In this document: piece after piece, positions 1 to 7,000 of the stretch
Layout of the letters: every line of letters begins with the position of its first letter
How positions within the stretch are numbered: position 1 is the first letter of the stretch
Assembly: GCA_964356415.1 (NCBI GenBank)
Contig: CAYHHK010000079.1
Span: 1 to 18,894 of the forward strand
Source: JAPLDB01 sp964356415
GTDB lineage: Bacteria > Bacteroidota > Bacteroidia > AKYH767-A > 2013-40CM-41-45
Length of the DNA stretch: 18,894 nt
Direction: 5' to 3'
Position numbers and translations under genes: made by a program
Notes under the pieces: generated by a model
Told to the model about the DNA's origin: nothing
The model's input: the letters and a program-made list of their open reading frames with translations, nothing else
The model's database searches: none

Positions 1-1
1 T

Positions 2-622
2 AGTGTTTCATTTGACACGGCATCAGCACGCCTCTATATACCAAACACAAATTTATGCTACATAAAATTCCTGCCTGAAATACTTGTTCAGAACAATGGA
101 GCCATCAATATCAATGGATTTTATGTAAGTGCGCTAAGCACAAACAATGGCGTTTGCGGCCCCTATCAATATCATCGCTGGATAAATTGCAACCTGCAAC
201 CCGGTCAATCACAAAGCTTTCTTCTTGATACACTGAGAGAAGTGCATGGTTGCAGTGTGGTCAATTTCTACCGTTTCTGCTGCTGGGTATCATGTCCTGA
301 TCTGAAAGTGGATAAAGATCATTCCAACGATTTTCTATGCGACTCATTCACTGTATCAGAAATAGTTTCCATTGAAGATTTCAATAAAAAAAATTTCTTT
401 TTGATTTATCCCAACCCAACCACTTCTGAATTCACAATTACATTGAATCAAATGTCCATTCCTTCAATGATTGAAGTCTTTAATCCGCTTGGCGAAATAG
501 TTTACTCTTCCCCTGTAGTACAAAGCCCCCAACCTATAAATACAAACCTGAACCCGGGTATTTATTTTGTTCGGGTTAAGGGTGGGGAAAATGTTTTTAC
601 GCAAAAACTGGTTGTTGAGTAA
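2..622 (+). CDS. T9SS cargo protein, C-terminal part (5' end outside window)
   Basis: The frame is open from base 2 to the TAA at 620-622 (206 residues), so this is the 3' end of a longer gene. The last ~75 residues form a type A T9SS sorting domain: the YPNPTTSEF motif (about 409-435), then IEVFNPLGEIVY, then GIYFVRVKGG and a final TQKLVVE. Such domains send proteins across the outer membrane and are removed or anchored at the surface. The part before it (about 60-360), with a PEILVQNNG strand, a NLQPGQSQSF turn and a KDHSNDF strand end, resembles a CARDB-like immunoglobulin fold; this is inference. The enzymatic or binding role lies upstream and cannot be seen. The gap to kbl is 56 bp with no clear hairpin terminator. 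Sorting domain call is firm; the rest is not. Confidence 0.85.
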   Translation, partial: SVSFDTASARLYIPNTNLCYIKFLPEILVQNNGAININGFYVSALSTNNGVCGPYQYHRWINCNLQPGQSQSFLLDTLREVHGCSVVNFYRFCCWVSCPDLKVDKDHSNDFLCDSFTVSEIVSIEDFNKKNFFLIYPNPTTSEFTITLNQMSIPSMIEVFNPLGEIVYSSPVVQSPQPINTNLNPGIYFVRVKGGENVFTQKLVVE

Positions 623-668
623 CGAATAGAAATTCGCAATTCGTATATTCGCACTCATTCGTTATTCG
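620..668. other. Five ATTCG boxes and an 8-bp inverted repeat upstream of kbl
   Basis: ATTCG occurs five times at 632, 639, 647, 657 and 664, with spacings of 7, 8, 10 and 7 bases. TAACGAAT (620-627) is the reverse complement of ATTCGTTA (657-664). One box lies in TATATTCG (644-651), which resembles the Bacteroidota -7 element TAnnTTTG with one mismatch, but no TTG lies 19-22 bases upstream. It could be a regulator site, part of the kbl promoter, or simple low-complexity sequence. Confidence 0.3.
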
Positions 669-678
669 AACAATCACT

Positions 679-1908
679 ATGTACAACACCCTTAAACCCG
701 CCCTCCAAAAGGAGCTAGAAGAAATAAAATCTGCAGGACTTTACAAGCAGGAACGCATCATCAGTACACCACAGGGAGCTGAGATCACTGCCAATGGAAA
801 AGCCGTATTAAATTTTTGCGCCAATAATTATCTTGGATTGTCATCTCACCCCAAAGTAATTGAAGCCGCGAAAAAAGCCATTGATACACACGGTTACGGA
901 ATGAGTTCCGTGCGTTTCATTTGCGGTACACAAGACATCCACAAAACGCTGGAAGAAAAAATTTCGAAGTTCCTCGGAACGGAAGACACCATATTATATG
1001 CAGCTGCTTTTGATGCAAATGGCGGCATCTTCGAACCGCTGTTGAATGAAAATGATGCCATCATCAGCGATGAACTGAACCATGCTTCTATCATTGACGG
1101 CGTGCGGTTATGCAAAGCGCAACGGTTCCGTTACAAACACAATACGATGGAGGAGCTGGAAAAAGTTCTGCAGGAAACACAGCACCTACGTCACAGGATG
1201 ATTGTGACCGATGGTGTTTTCAGCATGGATGGCACCATTGCGCAACTCGACAAAATCTGTAACCTCGCCGACAAATACAAAGCGTTGGTCATGATCGATG
1301 AATGTCATGCTTCCGGCTTTATGGGCAAGACAGGCAGGGGAACGCATGAATACAGAAACGTGATGGGACGTATTGATATTATTACTGGTACGCTCGGCAA
1401 AGCGCTGGGTGGTGCCATGGGCGGATTTACATCAGGAAAAAAAGAAATTATTGAGATGCTCCGTCAGCGTTCGCGTCCGTATTTGTTTTCAAATTCGCTT
1501 GCTCCTTCAATTGTTGGCGCGTCCATTGCGGTGATTGATATGCTGAGCGAAACAACATCCTTACGCGACAAACTCTGGGAGAACACAAAATATTTCCGGG
1601 AAAAAATTACGGCAGCGGGATTCGATATCACTCCACCTTCACGTAAAGCTACGTCGGACGAGCCGGGTGAGCATCCGATTGTTCCTATCATGTTGTATGA
1701 AGCCAAGCTTGCACAGGACTTTGCATCAAAGCTTCTCGATGAAGGAATTTATGTGACTGGATTTTTCTTTCCTGTGGTAGCAAAAGGAAATGCACGCATC
1801 AGGGTTCAGCTCTCTGCGGCGCATGAAAGGCATCACATTGATAAAGCGATTGCTGCATTTACGAAAGTTGGGAAGGAACTGGGAGTGTTGAAACCCGTTT
1901 CTATTTAA
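679..1908 (+). CDS. kbl: Glycine C-acetyltransferase (2-amino-3-ketobutyrate CoA ligase)
   Basis: PLP-dependent enzyme of the alpha-oxoamine synthase family. It cleaves 2-amino-3-oxobutyrate with CoA to glycine and acetyl-CoA, the second step of threonine breakdown through threonine dehydrogenase. It is 409 residues long, against about 398 for E. coli Kbl. Visible family features are CANNYLGLSSHP (48-58), the substrate/PLP stretch DELNHASIIDG, DECHASGF with D207 and H210 expected to contact PLP, and the Schiff-base lysine K241 in GTLGKALGG. The C-terminal FFFPVVAKGNARIRVQLSAAH region is typical of Kbl rather than of BioF, HemA or serine palmitoyltransferase, which are the main alternatives. 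The ATG at 679 puts the protein N-terminus where the family begins. No threonine dehydrogenase gene is present in the window, so its usual partner must be elsewhere. Confidence 0.93.
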   Translation: MYNTLKPALQKELEEIKSAGLYKQERIISTPQGAEITANGKAVLNFCANNYLGLSSHPKVIEAAKKAIDTHGYGMSSVRFICGTQDIHKTLEEKISKFLGTEDTILYAAAFDANGGIFEPLLNENDAIISDELNHASIIDGVRLCKAQRFRYKHNTMEELEKVLQETQHLRHRMIVTDGVFSMDGTIAQLDKICNLADKYKALVMIDECHASGFMGKTGRGTHEYRNVMGRIDIITGTLGKALGGAMGGFTSGKKEIIEMLRQRSRPYLFSNSLAPSIVGASIAVIDMLSETTSLRDKLWENTKYFREKITAAGFDITPPSRKATSDEPGEHPIVPIMLYEAKLAQDFASKLLDEGIYVTGFFFPVVAKGNARIRVQLSAAHERHHIDKAIAAFTKVGKELGVLKPVSI

Positions 1909-1947
1909 AGGCGTCCGGAAAAACCGACCTCGCGTAAGAAGGCATTC

Positions 1948-2080
1948 AACCTTAGTAGAAACACCAATATAATTTCATATCAACCTTATTACCTATTAAA
2001 TAAAATAAATATTTTATGCAGGAGCAGATAAATAAGGTAATAAGGTTTTTTATCGGGTGGATTTTGATAATACTAAGGTT
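1948..2080. repeat. Nested inverted repeats between kbl and rnhA
   Basis: Two inverted repeats lie one inside the other in the 220-bp intergenic region. The outer arms are AACCTTAGTA (1948-1957) and TACTAAGGTT (2071-2080). The inner arms are AACCTTATTACCT (1982-1994) and AGGTAATAAGGTT (2035-2047), a perfect 13-bp match around a 40-base AT-rich centre. All four arms share the heptamer AACCTTA or its complement. The loop is too long for a classic terminator. A relic of a miniature mobile element, a regulator site, or a folded mRNA leader of rnhA are all possible. The remainder of 1909-2128 shows nothing else I can support. Confidence 0.55.
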
Positions 2081-2128
2081 AAAACCATCAGGTCGAAAAG
2101 AAAAAATCCATCAATTATTTAATTAATA

Positions 2129-2574
2129 GTGATCACCATTTACACTGACGGCGCATCCCGCGGCAATCCCGGTCCGGGCGGATTTGGCGCCGTGCTCATT
2201 TCAGGCAAACACAGAAAAGAAATTTCGCAGGGTTACCGTCTCACCACCAATAACAGGATGGAACTCCTCAGCGTGATCGTTGCGCTGGAAGCATTGAAAA
2301 CGGAAGGACAACATGTTACCGTTTATTCAGATTCTCAATACGTAGTTTACGCTGTAGAAAAAGGCTGGGTATTCGGCTGGGAGAAAAAAAACTTTGCGAA
2401 GAAAAAAAATCCTGATTTGTGGATCCGTTTTTTACGCGCCTTTAGAAAACACAAAGTAAAATTTGTGTGGGTGCGCGGACACGCAAGCAACAAAGAGAAT
2501 AACCATTGCGATGAACTGGCGGTGGCGGCTGCGCTGGGGGGGCATTTGTTGATTGATGAAGGGTATAAGCCGGG
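2129..2574 (+). CDS. rnhA: Ribonuclease HI (3' end lost in gap)
   Basis: Cleaves the RNA strand of RNA-DNA hybrids, as in primer removal and R-loop clearance, in the cytoplasm. All catalytic residues are seen: D7 in YTDGASRGNPGPGG, E45 in NNRMELL, D68 in YSDSQYV, H118 in VRGHASN and D128 in NNHCDELA, corresponding to E. coli D10, E48, D70, H124 and D134. About 148 residues are present against a usual ~155, so only the last few residues are hidden by the N run starting at 2575. The start is GTG at 2129: an in-frame TAA sits at 2120-2122 and no ATG lies between it and the conserved first strand. It converges on asd across the gap. Confidence 0.93.
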
Positions 2575-2674
2575 NNNNNNNNNNNNNNNNNNNNNNNNNN
2601 NNNNNNNNNNNNNNNNNNNNNNNNNNNNNNNNNNNNNNNNNNNNNNNNNNNNNNNNNNNNNNNNNNNNNNNNNN
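2575..2674. other. Assembly gap of 100 N, nominal length
   Basis: Exactly 100 N. The gene on the right is cut after about 126 of an expected ~330 residues, so roughly 600 bp of asd, the last codons of rnhA and their intergenic region should lie here if the join is right. The true gap must then be well over 100 bases. A G run lies shortly before it, at 2535-2541. Confidence 0.95.
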
Positions 2675-3054
2675 GAACAATTCGGGTTGGCAATGATCTT
2701 GTCTTCTTTCGTCAGTTCGTTGGCATTAATCTCAGGGACGATCAGTTTTTTCGTTGCATCCATCCGCCATGCAGAAGAATTGTCAATGACTGTACATCCC
2801 ACAGCAGCAAACTGCGGAGCCCATTCAAGTGACGTATTTCCACCTGCGCTGAACAAGGCAATCTGCGGCTTCATTGAAATGGCAGTGGTCATGCTTACCA
2901 CTTTGTATTTTTTTCCGCGGAATGAAATTTCTTTGCCAACAGATTTTTCTGTTGCTACAGGAATCAGTTCCGTTACCGGAAAATTCCGCTCAGCCAACAC
3001 CTCAAGCATTTTGGTCCCAACCAATCCAGTTGCGCCTGCTACTGCTACTTTCAT
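2675..3054 (-). CDS. asd: Aspartate-semialdehyde dehydrogenase, N-terminal part (3' end lost in gap)
   Basis: Reduces aspartyl phosphate to aspartate semialdehyde, the branch point to lysine/diaminopimelate, threonine and methionine. The N-terminal NADP-binding motif is VAGATGLVG (5-13). FSAGGNTS (68-75) and NSSAWRMD (92-99, with R97 the expected phosphate-binding arginine) follow, then VPEINA. The visible coding part ends exactly in the active-site motif ANPNC, where C126 is the catalytic cysteine; two bases of the next codon remain before the N run. About 200 residues, including the dimerisation domain, are missing. The ATG at 3054 starts directly at the first beta strand and is clearly right. 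Family assignment is firm; whether the gene is intact cannot be judged here. Confidence 0.93.
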
Positions 3055-3111
3055 ATATTAATTATAATTGAAAATAAACTTTGTTTTGTATTTCCCTTAG
3101 CCATTGAATTA

Positions 3112-3234
3112 TTAATGAACGACTTTGCAGCAGAGCCGCGTTGTATCTTGCCACCAATTTCACGAATTATCACAAATCAATTCTTGTCTTGAAATATATT
3201 TCATGTTAATTTGTGTTCCCGATAGCTATCGGGA
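3112..3234. repeat. Dispersed palindromic repeat, copy 1
   Basis: Lies between the end of the DUF3109 gene and the start of asd. It matches 18645-18769 in the same orientation over about 123-125 bp. Shared blocks include GCAGCAGAGC, TATCTTGCCAC, ACGAATTATCACAAATC and a terminal perfect 16-bp palindrome CCCGATAGCTATCGGG (3218-3233). Between them, the strand around 3150-3170 is roughly complementary to 3196-3217, so the element could fold into a long imperfect hairpin followed by the short perfect one. No open reading frame of note lies within. Confidence 0.85.
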
Positions 3235-3258
3235 TAGTGGCTAATAACTCTATTCAAT

Positions 3259-3840
3259 TTATTTCGCTGAATGCCTTGTTAATTCTTCCGCAGCCACTTC
3301 CAGTTCCTTGTACCATTCCTCCCCGAATTTTCTTGTAAGTGAATCCTTGAGAAATTTATAAATCGGAACTTTTAATGAATCGCCCAGCTTGCATGCGGGC
3401 TTGCAAATGCTCCATCTGTCGTAGTTTATGGCCTCGACAGCATTTTTCATTTTGTTGATGCGAATGGGATAGAGATGACATGAAACCGGTTTGCGGAATG
3501 TAATCTTCCCGTCAAAGTATGCTTTCTCAATGCCACACTTTGCAACGCCTTTGTCAAAAATGGTGTAAGCACATTCTTTTCCACTGACCAATGGTGTTAC
3601 CCACTCTTTTCCTTCATATAAAACATATTTCCCTTGTTTCTCGATGGCTTTCACTCCGGCTTCTGTGAGATAAGGTTTTACCTTCGGCCAGGTTTTTTCC
3701 AGCTGTTTCAGTTCATCGTCTTCCAGAGGAGCGCCGTAATCGCCCTTTACACAACAGGCGCCTTTGCAGGCATTCAGGTCGCATACAAAGTGTTTTTCAA
3801 TTATTTCTTCTGAAACGAGGGTGGATTGGATAGCAAGCAT
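3259..3840 (-). CDS. DUF3109 family cysteine-rich protein
   Basis: A 193-residue cytoplasmic-looking protein with no signal peptide or membrane segment. I recognise the DUF3109 family, common in Bacteroidota and related in look to YkgJ-type zinc/iron-chelating proteins; its function is not established. Nine cysteines are visible: C20, C25, C29 and C30 in the pattern VCDLNACKGACC, then C90, C102, C121 (in SCHLYPIR), C146 and C150 (in ICKPAC). Their spacing suggests metal or Fe-S cluster binding, which is inference. The ATG at 3840 is the first in frame. A TACTTTCG element on the same strand lies 32 bp upstream of the start (3872-3879). It is transcribed away from the large surface-protein gene, so the two promoters are back to back. 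Confidence 0.85.
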   Translation of the reverse strand: MLAIQSTLVSEEIIEKHFVCDLNACKGACCVKGDYGAPLEDDELKQLEKTWPKVKPYLTEAGVKAIEKQGKYVLYEGKEWVTPLVSGKECAYTIFDKGVAKCGIEKAYFDGKITFRKPVSCHLYPIRINKMKNAVEAINYDRWSICKPACKLGDSLKVPIYKFLKDSLTRKFGEEWYKELEVAAEELTRHSAK

Positions 3841-3871
3841 GGCTGAAAAATACTATAAAATAACAAGGCAA

Positions 3872-3879
3872 CGAAAGTA
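3872..3879 (-). promoter_or_regulatory. Candidate -7 element for the DUF3109 gene
   Basis: On the minus strand this reads TACTTTCG, one mismatch from the Bacteroidota sigma-ABfr -7 consensus TAnnTTTG, 31 bases before the ATG. No TTG lies at the expected distance upstream, so support is limited. Confidence 0.4.
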
Positions 3880-4011
3880 AAGGAAATAAGATTTGCAGAA
3901 AAACATTGTCTGATCTTCTCAATTGTTTACAGGAAGCAAAACCCGTCAAATCGAGGATAATTCCTGCAATAATTTCATCTTGTCAACCTTTTCAGGGCCA
4001 CTTTTTTTCCG

Positions 4012-4019
4012 TACTTTCG
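4012..4019 (+). promoter_or_regulatory. Candidate -7 element for the giant T9SS protein
   Basis: TACTTTCG, the same octamer as on the opposite strand at 3872-3879, lies 26 bases before the ATG at 4046. The nearest TTG is 29 bases upstream of it (3980-3982), farther than the usual 19-22, so the -33 box is uncertain. Confidence 0.4.
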
Positions 4020-4045
4020 TGATCATTTTTCAAGGCAAAACAAGC

Positions 4046-7000
4046 ATGCAAAAAATTTTACACTTTGTTTTTACCCTATTATTAATTGTTGGCGGAGCAA
4101 AGACTTCTTATTCTCAATGCAATCCGGTTATTTTCGGTGAGGATACAATATGCACAGGAAGCTCCACCTATCTTTATGTTAATGACGTTTACCAGAGTTA
4201 TTCCTGGAGCAACGGATCCACAGTAAGTTATACGTATGCAATCGGTCCTGGTACCATTACGTTGAATACGGTTGACGGATCTTTCTGCAACGGAACGGCA
4301 AGCATTACCATCCGGCAGGTGCAGCCACCAAACGTTTCATTTAATCCCACTTTATTCGGATATACAGTCAATCTTTCGAATACTTCCACCAATACTTACG
4401 CATATCAGTGGTTGTTTGGTGATGGAACTTCAAGCAACACAACCAGTCCTTCTCATCTGTATACTACAAAAGGAAATTATACTGTCTGCCTGAATTCGAA
4501 TCAGAATTTTTGTCCGCCGGTAAGTATTTGTAAACCCGTAACCATCGGCACATCTCTCGGAATGCCGACTGATTCTGTCTTCTTAAAACTATATAATAGC
4601 CTCGCTCTTTTTAATCTGAACAAAGTCATTCAGAATCCCATCGACAGCGGTTATTTAATCGCCGGGCAATACGACAACTGCGGAGAGTGCAGCACGCCGA
4701 TGCTCATCAAAACAAACAAGAACGGGCAAGTACAATGGACACGCGACTATGATTACCTCTACGATGTGATCAACATTGAATATTTCGACTCAGGCTATGT
4801 TTTCCTTTCTGATAATTCAGAATTTTCTCTCACAAAAATTGACCTGAACGGAAACATCGTCTGGCAGAAATACGATGGGGTGTTTGGCGATAAATTCTTA
4901 TTCACCTTCAGCAATACGCGCCTCGGGCTGATCATCAATAAAGACCCGATGGAAGTGGTCATCTATGATGAAAACGGAAATGTTGTAACGCAAAAGAGTT
5001 ACGACCTCGGCGGTTGGGATATGAATTTTCTCTCCTTTGCAAAAACTTCGGACGGAAATGTTTTGCTGAACGGACAGTATGGCTACAACTTTCCGGGACC
5101 CGGCGGCGGCAACCAAGTTCAGTTCGACAGTTATGACCACATCGCTGCAAAGATGGATGTGAACGGAAATTTTCTTTGGATGAATGGCGTTTACCAGAAT
5201 ACTTTCTGTTCACAGAACGGACAACCATTACAGAACTCTGCTGGCGAATATCTTTTCCCGGGAAGATTCTATGAGCCCACAGCAAGTACGTATTTCTATT
5301 ACATCTCCCGCTTCGATGGCAACGGAACCTACATTGATTCCTACTCTATCGATTCACTGAAGGGGGATTACACCATGTTTCTTTCTCCAACGAACAATGT
5401 TGTAGTCGTGTCACGGCCGCAGGATCCTGTATATGACTCGCTGCGAATAGTAACGATGGACAATTCATTCAACATCCTCAGTTCAAAAAAATCCATCGCG
5501 TACAATTGTTCCAAATCCACAAAAACATACGATGGATATATTGCAACCGCATTTACATATTTCTCCGGAAGCACATTTGTAGAATATCCTGTGCTGTATA
5601 AAACCAATATCAGCGCGAACACCGGTTGCCTCGATGGTAACATTCCACCCATTTCCTACCAGGCTTTTCCCTATGTATACTCCTTTTCAGTCGGAACGGC
5701 ATCACCCCAATACGTTTCGACCGATACAATCGCCGGTTGCATAGCTAAGTATGTTGATGATTCGTCTGCCTGCCGGACCTGCAATGTCACAGCCAACATA
5801 CAGATCACCAATGGCGATACATTGCTTTGCCCGGGAGAGACCGTAACGCTTTCTGCTCCTGCAAATATGTATGAATATGTGTGGAGCAACGGTGCGCACA
5901 CAAGAACGATCAATGTAACTACAGCCGGCACTTATACTGTTACCGTTTATGATTACAGGGGATGTTCTGCAACAGCATCCAAAAATATTACCGGTGGCGT
6001 AGCTTATAACATTCTTTTTGCAATCACAGCTCCCAATGGCTTGTGCGAAGGTTCATCCTATTCTATACATGCATATGATTCAACGTTTCAATCCGTATGG
6101 GATATAAGCTGGGCAACAGGAGAAGTTGGTCCGTTCGTTTTCCCTACTACAAGCGGAACTTTTGTAACAACCTTTTTAGATCAGTATGGTTGTCCTACGG
6201 TTGATTCAATCACGGTTCAGCTCCAGCCGATTGCTCCGGTTCCAAACATCACGGGAGCGACAGCAGTTTGTACAGGAGATTCTGTTCAGTTGTGCGCAAC
6301 CTACACAGACAATGGTTCGGGGCCATATACATTTTCATGGAATGCCGGTGCATTTACAGGTGCCTGTATTTATGCCCTTGGAGGAACATATTCCGTCTCC
6401 ATTACCAATCGCTTCGGTTGTGATACTGCAGGAACAGGATCGCATACAATAACAACAAATCCTGCACCCGATCCGAACATTCAGCCTCAGGATTCAACAT
6501 TTATTTGTCCGGGAGCAAACACAACCCTTACTGCTGCTGCAGGATTCAGTTCTTATCTGTGGTCTACAAATGCAACCACTTCTGTAATCACAGTAAATAC
6601 TGCCGGTACATATTCTGTTTCCGTTACTGATGGCATTGGTTGCAGCGGCTCAGAGAGTGTTACGGTTTACAGTGGGATCAACTACAATCCGGTTTTTGTT
6701 CTTGACACGACGAATGGCTTTTGTGTAGGGACTTCAATTCAGATCTCTGTTCACGATTCGCTTTTCCGGCCAGTGAGTTCCTACCTCTGGTCAACAGGTG
6801 GTACCAATACTTCAATCACAGTTAGTGCAAGCAATACTTACACTGTTACATTGACCGATGCAAATGGATGTACATCATCGAAGTCAGTTAATATACAGAT
6901 GCATCCCGTTGCACCACCGGTAAATATTTCCGGCAGCACAAATGTTTGTGCAGGTTCAACAGTCACACTTTGTGCTTCATTTACAAGCAATAACAGCGGA

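Noticed and set aside
2347..2574. Minus-strand continuation of asd through the N run into rnhA
   Set aside because: The frame reads through N by chance; the sequence left of the gap encodes the conserved rnhA on the plus strand, and the reverse translation has no dehydrogenase features.
3218..3233. CCCGATAGCTATCGGG as an intrinsic terminator of the DUF3109 gene
   Set aside because: It is a perfect palindrome without a loop-friendly centre and without a T run on either side; the second copy is upstream of glyS, not after a gene end. Better explained as part of a dispersed repeat.
3923..4045. N-terminal extension of the giant surface protein from an upstream TTG
   Set aside because: It would put 41 residues before an otherwise perfect signal peptide and would include the promoter-like TACTTTCG; ATG 4046 is the better start.
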